DNA from: Hyphomicrobiales bacterium
GTDB lineage: Bacteria; Pseudomonadota; Alphaproteobacteria; Rhizobiales; Rhizobiaceae
DNA length: 64,000 nt
Direction of reading: 5' to 3'
NCBI GenBank assembly: GCA_900468535.1
Contig: UBTY01000016.1
Location: 186,001-250,000 of the forward strand
The notes under the pieces were generated by a model. It ran no database searches. It saw only the letters and a list, made by a program, of their open reading frames with translations, and was not told where the DNA came from. A program made the position numbers and the translations under genes. Every line of letters starts with the position of its first letter. Position 1 is the first letter of the stretch. Shown here piece after piece: positions 9,499 to 16,565 of this stretch.

Positions 9499-9575
9499 TG
9501 GCGCGAGTGACGGGGCTCGAACCCGCGACCTCCGGCGTGACAGGCCGGCACTCTAACCGACTGAGCTACACCCGC
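9499..9575 (-). tRNA. tRNA-Asp (GTC), copy 2
   Basis: Same 77-nt sequence as the copy at 9370-9446, including anticodon GTC and encoded CCA, on the same strand. The duplication includes three bases 3' of the CCA (about 80 bp identical in all), so the two arose by tandem duplication and are probably cotranscribed. Confidence 0.97.
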
Positions 9576-9969
9576 ATTCTTTTCAAGCGATCCGGAAGCT
9601 TTCGCGTCCGGGTCAAAGCAGCGTTGCCGCTTCGATGAGCGGCTAACTAAGGGGTTCGCATTTCAGTGTCAAGCAGCTTCGGAGACAAAACGATGACAGT
9701 GTGCGAATTGTTTTTGGAGAACGTGAATCCATGGGCAAAATCAGGGCATTAATAACAACGTCCTTATAGAGACCTATGGAGCACCATTGTACCAAGCGGC
9801 CTCCCCTCGCCCATTCAAGTGTTTTCCACAACATGAAAAGCCCGGATAAAGGCATCGCGGGCGGGCCTGCGAAAAAAATCAAAAAATCTTCACAAACACT
9901 CTTGCGGTTTTTCCGCGATCCGCATAGATCACAGCCACCGACGCGGCGGACATGATCCGCACAGCGAGC
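9576..9969. other. intergenic region between tRNA-Asp and tRNA-Val genes
   Basis: About 390 bases without a credible gene. A possible promoter for tRNA-Val is TTGCGG (9902-9907) and ATAGAT (9924-9929), 16 bases apart and about 40 bases before the tRNA. A promoter for the divergent tRNA-Asp pair must also lie here. Otherwise I see nothing; the sequence is locally AT-richer (runs around 9870-9900) than its surroundings. Confidence 0.4.
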
Positions 9970-10045
9970 GGGCGATTAGCTCAGTTGGTAGAGCGCCTCG
10001 TTTACACCGAGGATGTCGGGAGTTCGAGTCTCTCATCGCCCACCA
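9970..10045 (+). tRNA. tRNA-Val (TAC)
   Basis: Full cloverleaf of 76 nt: acceptor GGGCGAT pairs with ATCGCCC, D-arm AGCTCAGTTGGTAGAGC, anticodon arm CCTCG-TTTACAC-CGAGG with anticodon TAC (Val), T-arm with GTTCGAGTC, discriminator A and encoded CCA. Opposite strand to the tRNA-Asp pair. Confidence 0.97.
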
Positions 10046-10254
10046 CTCTTTTCCCTTCGCAAACTTGAATGCTCTGAACCGCTAAGAGGCTTTCTCGGAT
10101 GATTCCGCAATAGAATTGCATTCTTTGCCGCTATCCGCGCGCTCACGCGCGATATCTTGAACGTTGGAAGGGTAGCCAAGCGCCAGACCGCCTCGCTATA
10201 TGCTCGGGAGCGCTCGTCGCTTCGAGCCCCGATCGAAACAGCAGAGATTAGAAC

Positions 10255-10860
10255 ATGAAGACACGCGAAGAACGGCAGGCGCAGCGTGCGGCCATGCCGC
10301 GCACGACACTCGCCGCTCACCATATGGAGAATGCCAGGCTTCTGCCGGATCGCGGCGAACTGCTTTATCGCATTCCGAACGGCGGTATCGGCGTCGAGGT
10401 CGGTGCGGCTTTCGGCGAGTATACCGCGGAGATTCTGGAGAAGAATCGTCCGTCGCAGCTCTATCTCATCGATCCCTGGAGCATGGATCGATACAGCTCC
10501 GGCCTCGATCGCATCCACACGCAATTCAAGAGCGAGATCGAGCGTGGCCAGTTGCATCTGATGCAGGGCACGTCGCTTGAAAAGCTCTCCGAGTTCGAGG
10601 ACGGATTTCTCGACTGGGCCTATATCGACACGGATCATTCGTTCGAGCTGACCTGGCAGGAGCTGCTGATCTGCGAGAAGAAGGTCAAGCGCACCGGCCG
10701 GATCGCCGGGCACGACTTCTGCACGGGCAATACGGTAAAGCCCATCGTTTACGGCGTCGTCGAAGCTGTCACCAAGTTCTGCAAGGACTATGGCTGGCAG
10801 TTCGAGTTTCTGACCGTCGAATCACACGCCCACTTTTCCTACTGCCTGAAGCGGCTCTGA
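10255..10860 (+). CDS. class I SAM-dependent methyltransferase (Methyltransf_24-like)
   Basis: 201-residue cytoplasmic protein. The SAM-binding motif I reads GVEVGAAFGEYTAEIL (about residues 43-58), followed by a post-I acidic loop (LYLIDPWSMD) and a motif IV-like region (LDWAYIDTDHSFE), matching the family whose members methylate small molecules or sugars; the substrate cannot be told. The sequence HSFELTWQELLICEKKVKRTGRIAGHDF is typical of Methyltransf_24. It stands alone: tRNA-Val lies upstream, and the convergent cupin gene ends 6 bases after it. Ribosome site is weak (GAGATTAGAAC). Confidence 0.8.
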   Translation: MKTREERQAQRAAMPRTTLAAHHMENARLLPDRGELLYRIPNGGIGVEVGAAFGEYTAEILEKNRPSQLYLIDPWSMDRYSSGLDRIHTQFKSEIERGQLHLMQGTSLEKLSEFEDGFLDWAYIDTDHSFELTWQELLICEKKVKRTGRIAGHDFCTGNTVKPIVYGVVEAVTKFCKDYGWQFEFLTVESHAHFSYCLKRL

Positions 10861-10866
10861 GCGACT

Positions 10867-11268
10867 TCAGGTCTTTCCCGCATATTCGTCGTCACTGACC
10901 TGCTCCATCCAATCGGCGGCCTTGCCGTCAAGTGCCTCGTGGATCGCGATATGGGTCATGGCGGTGTCGGGCGCGGCGCCGTGCCAGTGTTTTTCGTCAG
11001 GCGCAAACCAGACGGTATCACCGGCACGGATTTCGCGAATCGGCCCGCCGGCGGTTTGCGCCAGGCCCTTGCCTGAGGTGACGATCAGGGTTTGGCCGAG
11101 CGGATGGGTATGCCAGGCGGTTCTGGCGCCCGCCTCGAAGGTAACGCTGACCGCCCTCACCCGCGCCGGATCCGGCGCCTCCATCAATGGATCCTGGCGA
11201 ACCGAGCCGGTGAAATACTCCGCCGGCGCCTTCATCGAGGGTCGTGACCCGCAGGGTTTGATGTCCAT
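10867..11268 (-). CDS. cupin-domain protein
   Basis: 133 residues folding as a single small beta-barrel. Metal ligands are visible in cupin motif 1 as [17 protein letters not shown] (His, His, Gln) and motif 2 as [16 protein letters not shown] with His. The sequence resembles the small cupins annotated as (R)-mandelonitrile lyase-like or carboxymuconolactone-decarboxylase-associated proteins; the substrate is not predictable. Its end faces the methyltransferase gene and its start is separated by 234 bases from the divergent aldo/keto reductase, so the two may share a regulatory region. Confidence 0.8.
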   Translation of the reverse strand: MDIKPCGSRPSMKAPAEYFTGSVRQDPLMEAPDPARVRAVSVTFEAGARTAWHTHPLGQTLIVTSGKGLAQTAGGPIREIRAGDTVWFAPDEKHWHGAAPDTAMTHIAIHEALDGKAADWMEQVSDDEYAGKT

Positions 11269-11502
11269 CCGATTCCCTTTCGACTATCGCAAGCATCCCG
11301 GTCGATCGTAGGCCAAACACTGATTTCATCCAAGCGCTCGGTTGAAATCGTCACGCAGTTCACCGTATGTCACCTTCCGGCGACAATACGATCCAGGAAA
11401 CGGCGACTTAACGCGCGCTGCGCTCTATCTCCGTTGCGGGTGCTTGCCCGTTGCCTGAGCCACTGCTAGTGCCGAGGGCATTCGTTACGCGGAGGATTTT
11501 CC

Positions 11503-12489
11503 ATGAAACAGCATTCTTTCGGCCACCTGCCCCATACGGTCACCAATATCGGCTTTGGCGCCTGGCAAATTGGCGGCGCCTGGGGCGACATCAGCGAAGC
11601 CGATGGCCGCGACGCCTTGAACGCTGCACTCGATGCCGGCATCACCTTTATCGACACGGCCGACGTCTACGGCGACGGTCGCTCCGAGAAAATCATTGCG
11701 GATGTTCTCGCCAGCCGCAGCGGCGAGAAACCAATGGTCGCGACAAAGGCCGGGCGTCGGCTCGATCCTCATGTGGCCGAGGGCTACACGAAGGCCAATC
11801 TCGAGGCTTTCATTGATCGCAGCCTGAAGAACCTGCGCGCTGACAGCCTCGACCTCGTGCAACTGCACTGCCCGCCGACCGAGGTTCTCTACCGCCCCGA
11901 AGTGTTCGAAGGCCTGAACGAGCTGCAGAAGGCCGGCAAGATCATGGGCTACGGGGTCAGCGTCGAGAAGGTCGAGGAAGCGCTGAAAGCCATCGAATAT
12001 CCGGGTGTCGTCAGCATCCAGATCATCTACAACATCTTCCGCCAGCGGCCGGATCACCTGTTCTTCCAGGAAGCGCGCCGGAAAAATATCGCCGTGATCG
12101 CCCGCGTGCCGCTCGCAAGCGGGCTGCTCTCAGGCAAGATCACGCGCGAGACGACATTTGCGAGCGACGACCATCGCAATTTCAATCGCCATGGCGAGGC
12201 CTTCGACGTCGGCGAGACATTTGCGGGCGTGCCGCTCGAGGTTGGCCTGCAGGCGGTCGAGGAAGTACGGAAGCTCGTTCCAGCGGGCGCAACCATGGCC
12301 GCTTTCGCGCTGCGCTGGATCCTGATGAGCGATGCCGTCACCGTGGTCATTCCCGGGGCGCGCAACGCAGAACAGGCGCGCGCCAACGCAGCCGCAGCAA
12401 GCCTTGCGCCGCTCTCGCACGACGTCATGGACGCCACAAGGGAGATCTACGAAAGGCTCGTTGCCCCCTACGTCCACCAGCGCTGGTAA
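11503..12489 (+). CDS. aldo/keto reductase
   Basis: NADPH-dependent oxidoreductase of 328 residues with the TIM-barrel aldo/keto reductase fold. The catalytic tetrad is visible: Asp and Tyr in FIDTADVYGDGRSE, Lys in MVATKAGRR, His in DLVQLHCPP. The C-terminal cofactor loop includes VVIPGARNAEQARANA, typical of the YghZ/YajO-like group acting on aldehydes or sugars. Substrate unknown. Transcription is closed by the bidirectional hairpin at 12508-12533. Confidence 0.9.
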   Translation: MKQHSFGHLPHTVTNIGFGAWQIGGAWGDISEADGRDALNAALDAGITFIDTADVYGDGRSEKIIADVLASRSGEKPMVATKAGRRLDPHVAEGYTKANLEAFIDRSLKNLRADSLDLVQLHCPPTEVLYRPEVFEGLNELQKAGKIMGYGVSVEKVEEALKAIEYPGVVSIQIIYNIFRQRPDHLFFQEARRKNIAVIARVPLASGLLSGKITRETTFASDDHRNFNRHGEAFDVGETFAGVPLEVGLQAVEEVRKLVPAGATMAAFALRWILMSDAVTVVIPGARNAEQARANAAAASLAPLSHDVMDATREIYERLVAPYVHQRW

Positions 12490-12507
12490 GAGCAAGCAAT
12501 AACAAAA

Positions 12508-12533
12508 AATGGCCGGGCATAGACCCGGCCATT
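12508..12533. terminator. bidirectional Rho-independent terminator
   Basis: Ten-base-pair stem AATGGCCGGG / CCCGGCCATT with a six-base loop, flanked by an A-run on the left and CTTTT on the right. It separates the convergent aldo/keto reductase and phytase-like genes and fits termination in both directions. Confidence 0.85.
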
Positions 12534-12554
12534 CTTTTCACGACTCAGCCGATT

Positions 12555-14753
12555 TCAGTTCGTGCCGACGAGGTCGACCGGGAAGAACAGGGTTTCGCCC
12601 GAGGAATCATCCACGCCGTCATTGTCGGTGACCGCGTATGGTTTGCCTGAGGCATCGAAAGCAAAGCCTTCGAGCTTGTCGAGAACATAGCCATTGGTGG
12701 CTGCCTTCAGCTCCGCAAGGAAGTCGTGTGCTTCGATCTTCTTCACGACCGGCAGCTCGCCGCCGAGCTTGGCGGGCTTCAGATCGGATATCGCGACCTT
12801 GTAGAGCTTCTTCAGCTTGGCTGCGTCACCAACGAGATTGTCGCGCTCGATGATGTAGACGCTGTCGCCGTGAGCGGAGATTTCGGAAAGACCGACCCAG
12901 CCGGATTCGGACTTGTCCAGCGGATAGCGGACCGCGCCCCACTCCTTGCTCTTCGGATTGTAGGAGACGAGCTTGACGAAACCCTTATCGTCATCTTTCC
13001 ACTCGCGCTGAACGGCCATCCAGAGCGTCGCATCATCGCCCGAGCCGACGATCGTCACACCTTCGAAACCGTAGCGGATTTCGTTGGCGATCAGTTCCTT
13101 GGGAAGAGCGATTTCTTCCTTGATCTCACCCTTCGGGTTCACGTGATACAGCGCGTGCGGAACAAGCTTCTCGCTGTTACCTTCCGAGGCCAGCCAGAAC
13201 CAGCCCTTCGCGTCGACGGCGATACCTTCGATATCCAGCTTCTGCGCCGGCTGGCCATCCCGCTTTACGGTCAGCGTTTCAGTAATCACCGCCGGCTTTT
13301 TGGAAGCATCGATCGTGTGGATCGTCGGCTGCATGCCGAGAACGCTGTCGCTGACGGCGAACAGCTGACCCGGCTTTTCCGGGACCGCAGCAAGGCCCGA
13401 CAATGCGGCAAAGCCGACTGGATTGCCGTCCTTCTCGGCGGCAACGATCTGCGGATAAGCCATTTCGCCTTCGCCAAGCTGATAAAGCATCACATGAGAC
13501 CGCGGACCGCCATCCTTGCCGAGATCGACTTCGTTGGCCGTCGCGAGAAGTTTGCGGAACGGCACGGCGACCGCGCCCTCTGGTGAAACGCCGGACGGAA
13601 GGATCTGGAGGAGCTGAGGTTCAGCACCGGTATCCTTGTAGACCCCAACGACGGAGGCGCGTTCGGCGAGCAGGAATATGTATCGCTGTCCATCGATCGT
13701 TGCGACTTCCAGGCCCTCGGGCTCGACGCCCTTGGCGCCAGAGCGCTTGTCCGGATAGTGGCCAGTATTGGCAACCGCACGCTCGAAGGAAGCGCCCGAT
13801 TCGTAGAGCACCTTGCCGGTCTTGTCGAAGATCGTGAAGCCGCGCGAACCACCCTGGTAGTCACCCTCATTGGCAACAACAAGACGGTCATTGTCGAGCC
13901 ACTTCACCGCGTCCGGCTCGCGCGGGATGCCCTTGAGTTCGCCTGTGAACTTCAGTGCGCCATCGCGCTTGGTATCAATGCCGGCTAGATCGACGCTGCC
14001 GGCGGAGAAGTGTCCCTTCACCGCCGCGGTCGCCGCGTCGATGATCACGATCTCGTTGTTTTCCTGCAGCGTCAGGGCGATTTCGTTCTGATCGTTGAAG
14101 GAAACGAATTCCGGCTCCGGATCCTCCGGCGCGATGCCTGCAAGGCCGGTCAGCGTCACGTGCTTGATCGAACCGCAATCAACCGCGCCGTTTTTGACCT
14201 GGAATACCACCAGGTCGCCTGCCGGCATCTGCGGGATCTTGCCGTCGGTGACATCCTCGTCACGCTCGTTTTCGATCGCGATCGCGCCCAGCGTCTTGTC
14301 CTTGTTGAGCGCGATCGAATCCGGCTGCCCCCCGAGGTCGCAGGTGTTCTCGATTTTCTTGGTGGCGACGTCGACGATCGCGAGGCGGCCCGACGGCTTC
14401 ACCTTGCTCTCCGACGTGTTCACGGCAACCAGCGCCTTGCCGGCGGCTGATGTCACCGATGTCGGCTCCCCGTCCATCATCAGCGCGCCCCCGGCCTTCG
14501 GCGCCTTGATGTCGGAAATGTCGATGAATCCGATCGCACCGAGCGGGCTGTCGCTGTAGATCAGCGTCATGCCATCATCAGTGGCCGTGATGATTTCGGC
14601 CGACGTGGCCGAAAGCTTGTCCTTTCCCTCGGGCAGGTTGGATGCCACCGGAAAGGTTGCGATGCGGTTGAAAACAGGCTCCGCAGCGGCCGGAAACGCG
14701 GCCGTCGTCAGAAGCGCTGCAACGAGCACTGTCTTGCGCGATAGAGTTGTCAT
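12555..14753 (-). CDS. secreted esterase-like/phytase-family beta-propeller protein
   Basis: 732 residues from the ATG at 14753, chosen because GGGGGA lies just upstream and the N-terminus is a signal peptide (MTTLSRKTVLVAALLTTAAF, cleavage near AAA-EPVF). The reading frame is open far upstream, but that part is a shadow of ribN. The N-terminal half has YncE/propeller-like repeats (for example GRLAIVDVATKKIEN, NEIVIIDAATAAVKG); the C-terminal half matches the 'esterase-like activity of phytase' family (LDIEGIAVDAKGWFWLASEG, YGFEGVTIVGSGDD, LEGFAFDASGKPYAVTDNDGVDDSSGE). Likely periplasmic, perhaps releasing phosphate from organic esters; the exact substrate is not known. The Pho-box-like repeat at 14798-14818 supports control by phosphate. 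Confidence 0.85.
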   Translation of the reverse strand: MTTLSRKTVLVAALLTTAAFPAAAEPVFNRIATFPVASNLPEGKDKLSATSAEIITATDDGMTLIYSDSPLGAIGFIDISDIKAPKAGGALMMDGEPTSVTSAAGKALVAVNTSESKVKPSGRLAIVDVATKKIENTCDLGGQPDSIALNKDKTLGAIAIENERDEDVTDGKIPQMPAGDLVVFQVKNGAVDCGSIKHVTLTGLAGIAPEDPEPEFVSFNDQNEIALTLQENNEIVIIDAATAAVKGHFSAGSVDLAGIDTKRDGALKFTGELKGIPREPDAVKWLDNDRLVVANEGDYQGGSRGFTIFDKTGKVLYESGASFERAVANTGHYPDKRSGAKGVEPEGLEVATIDGQRYIFLLAERASVVGVYKDTGAEPQLLQILPSGVSPEGAVAVPFRKLLATANEVDLGKDGGPRSHVMLYQLGEGEMAYPQIVAAEKDGNPVGFAALSGLAAVPEKPGQLFAVSDSVLGMQPTIHTIDASKKPAVITETLTVKRDGQPAQKLDIEGIAVDAKGWFWLASEGNSEKLVPHALYHVNPKGEIKEEIALPKELIANEIRYGFEGVTIVGSGDDATLWMAVQREWKDDDKGFVKLVSYNPKSKEWGAVRYPLDKSESGWVGLSEISAHGDSVYIIERDNLVGDAAKLKKLYKVAISDLKPAKLGGELPVVKKIEAHDFLAELKAATNGYVLDKLEGFAFDASGKPYAVTDNDGVDDSSGETLFFPVDLVGTN

Positions 14754-14797
14754 GAAATCCCCCATGAATTCAAACAAGGGGGTTTTGCGGGACGGGC

Positions 14798-14824
14798 ATG
14801 ACACCGGAATGACACCGGTGTCAT
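14798..14824 (-). promoter_or_regulatory. Pho-box-like tandem repeat upstream of the phytase-like gene
   Basis: Two copies of ATGACACCGG on the plus strand (14798-14807 and 14809-14818), i.e. TGTCAT-N5-TGTCAT on the coding strand of the downstream gene. The 11-base period and the TGTCAT core match the PhoB box (CTGTCAT-N4-CTGTCAT). The second copy also belongs to a perfect palindrome ATGACACCGGTGTCAT (14809-14824). It lies about 45-70 bases before the ATG, the right place for an activator. Confidence 0.65.
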
Positions 14825-14836
14825 ATTCTGACGGCC

Positions 14837-15736
14837 TCAGGTGGCTCCCTGCTCCTTCTTCATTTCGTTTCGCATGATGAAGAGAGATGCACCGAGAATC
14901 AGCAACGCGCCGAGCCAGAGATAGCCGCTCGGGGCATAGCCGAAGACAAGCCAGCCGGCGAAGACGTTGAGCGGCAGCTTCAGGTCGTCGAACGGCTGAA
15001 CATAGGCGGCATCGGCGGTCGTGTAGGCAAGCGTCAGGAAATACTGAGCCATCACGGTCGACACGCCGGCTGCGACGAGCAGGAAGAGAACCGAGCCGGT
15101 CGGCACAGTGAAGCCCGCAGCAAGCGCCACGGCGCCATTGAAGGGTGTCAGCAGCGCAAGCAGCCAGACGGTGATGGTTTCTGGCCGTTCGACGCCGGTC
15201 AGGCTTTTGGTGATCAGCGATGACGCGCCCCACAGAAGCGCCGACAGGATCGGCAGCAGGGCCGCCCACGTAAAGCTGTCCGACCACGGCTGCAGGATGA
15301 TCATCGCGCCGACAAAGCCGACGCCGGTGGCGGCCCAGCGCGATACGCCCACATACTCGCCGAGAAAGATGCGGGCCCCCATGATGATGAAGAACGGCGA
15401 GGTCATCACCAGCGCGATGGCCTGCCAGATCGGCACCGACGCTAGGCCGGCGACCCAGGTCATCACGCCAGCGGCGGCAAACGCGACACGGACGATGTGG
15501 CGCCAGGGGTAACTCGTTCGCATTGCCCGTAGTCCGGCGCGGCGAAGGAATGGCAAGGAGAAGACCAGCGCGAAGGCATATTGCCAGAAGGCGGTTGCGG
15601 CCGATGGAAAGCCGAGCTTCATCGTCAGCCACTGCGTGACGACGTTGAGGATCGAGAAGGCGATGCCGGCGGCGATCATCCAGGCGGCACCCGCGAGCGC
15701 GCGGGAAGAGGAAAATACGGGGGAAGTCTGATTCAT
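14837..15736 (-). CDS. ribN: riboflavin importer of the EamA/DMT family (RibN)
   Basis: About 299 residues with ten hydrophobic helices in two EamA halves. Start set at ATG 15736 (MNQTSPVFSSSR); ATG 15745 three codons earlier is equally possible, and more upstream ATGs fall next to the riboswitch. Motifs include LALVMTSPFFIIMGARIFLGEYVG and WGASSLITKSLTGVERPETIT. EamA proteins have many substrates, but an FMN riboswitch (15820-15957) directly precedes this gene, and RibN riboflavin transporters of Rhizobium leguminosarum and relatives are FMN-riboswitch-controlled EamA proteins. Riboflavin uptake is therefore a well-supported inference. The end faces the Pho-box region of the next gene. Confidence 0.85.
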   Translation of the reverse strand: MNQTSPVFSSSRALAGAAWMIAAGIAFSILNVVTQWLTMKLGFPSAATAFWQYAFALVFSLPFLRRAGLRAMRTSYPWRHIVRVAFAAAGVMTWVAGLASVPIWQAIALVMTSPFFIIMGARIFLGEYVGVSRWAATGVGFVGAMIILQPWSDSFTWAALLPILSALLWGASSLITKSLTGVERPETITVWLLALLTPFNGAVALAAGFTVPTGSVLFLLVAAGVSTVMAQYFLTLAYTTADAAYVQPFDDLKLPLNVFAGWLVFGYAPSGYLWLGALLILGASLFIMRNEMKKEQGAT

Positions 15737-15819
15737 GTCTTTCATCCGAAGTGAACACAAATCAGGACGCATGAGCGCAACGCCACGGCCAGGGCTTGCG
15801 CCCCTCACCTGCTCCGCTC

Positions 15820-15957
15820 ATTCTCTTTCATCCGGACTTTAACCGTCGGCTCCGGAATTGCACCGGATCTGCTGACCCTCCCGGCAAGCCGGCAGGCGCT
15901 CGCGGGCTCGAGCCGAAGCTCTTACCGCCGGTGGGGACTTTCACCCCGCCCTGAGAA
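15820..15957 (-). promoter_or_regulatory. FMN riboswitch (RFN element) of ribN
   Basis: On the minus strand the conserved blocks occur in order: CTCAGGGCGGGGTG, AGTCCCCACCGGCGGTAA, GAGCCCGCGAGCG, a variable arm (CTGCCGGCTTGCCGGGAGGG), GATCCGGTGCAATTCCGGAGCCGACGGTTAAAGTCCGGATG and AAAGAGA. This is the complete six-helix FMN aptamer. It ends about 75-85 bases before the ribN start, which leaves room for a translational or termination switch. FMN binding is expected to shut ribN off. Confidence 0.95.
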
Positions 15958-16005
15958 CAGCCATTTCGTATGGCAAACCGTCGGTGCCGACAAGTCTCAG
16001 CCATG

Positions 16006-16034
16006 AAAAAAGGGTTCGGCTTTCACCGAACCCT
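16006..16034 (-). terminator. Rho-independent terminator of hupB
   Basis: Nine-base-pair stem AGGGTTCGG / CCGAACCCT with a six-base loop (16011-16034), followed on the minus strand by a T-run (16010-16006). Positioned about 50 bases after the hupB stop. Confidence 0.88.
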
Positions 16035-16082
16035 CGAATGCCCGGCGCCGGTCTCGTTACCCGGCTGCCATGCAAATTCGTA

Positions 16083-16358
16083 TCAGCCGTTGACGGCGTC
16101 CTTCAGGCCCTTGCCGGGCGTGAACTTCGGCACGTTGCGAGCCGGGATATCGACTTCAGCGCCGGTGGACGGATTGCGGCCCTTGGTGGCAGCGCGATGG
16201 GAAACGGTGAAGCTACCGAAACCAGCGAGGCGAACGTCGCCCTTGCCCTTCAGTTCAGCCTGGACAACTTCGAAAACTGCGTCAACTGCGGAAGCAGCAT
16301 CGGTCTTCGAGAGTCCTGCCTTTTCGGCAACTGCGGACACGAGTTCATTCTTGTTCAT
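16083..16358 (-). CDS. hupB: HU family DNA-binding protein
   Basis: 91-residue nucleoid protein that binds and bends DNA as a dimer. The sequence begins MNKNELVSAVAEKAGLSK, contains the HU signature GFGSFTVSHRAATKGRNPSTG with the DNA-inserting proline (RNP) and ends in GKGLKDAVNG. It has its own terminator, and the upstream gene lon ends with one as well, so hupB is a separate unit with a promoter in 16359-16490. The lon-hupB order is common across proteobacteria. Confidence 0.96.
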   Translation of the reverse strand: MNKNELVSAVAEKAGLSKTDAASAVDAVFEVVQAELKGKGDVRLAGFGSFTVSHRAATKGRNPSTGAEVDIPARNVPKFTPGKGLKDAVNG

Positions 16359-16492
16359 GTTTCCACCCCTTTCTAAATGGTTCGAAACGACTCAAATCTA
16401 TAAGCTAGGCGCAGAATAGAGTTCATCAGGCCCGCCGCACCCCAAAGACCCTGCAAATCAAGGAAATGCAAGCGTCTACACATGGTTTTCAC

Positions 16493-16521
16493 AAAAAAAG
16501 GCTGGCGAAAACGCCAGCCTT
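16493..16521 (-). terminator. Rho-independent terminator of lon
   Basis: Ten-base-pair stem AAGGCTGGCG / CGCCAGCCTT (16498-16521) around a four-base loop, followed on the minus strand by seven T (complement of 16499-16493). It lies 45 bases past the lon stop. Confidence 0.9.
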
Positions 16522-16565
16522 TTCAGGGTTTTTAAGCAATAGGGCACGAATGTGGCAAACAAGGC

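Noticed and set aside
9369-9638. 89-codon plus-strand frame reading MARVTGLEPATSG twice
   Set aside because: It is the reverse strand of the two tRNA-Asp genes; a well-known false gene.
12555-15758. Continuous 1067-codon minus frame
   Set aside because: The first third is out-of-frame shadow of ribN; the signal peptide and ribosome site put the real start at 14753.
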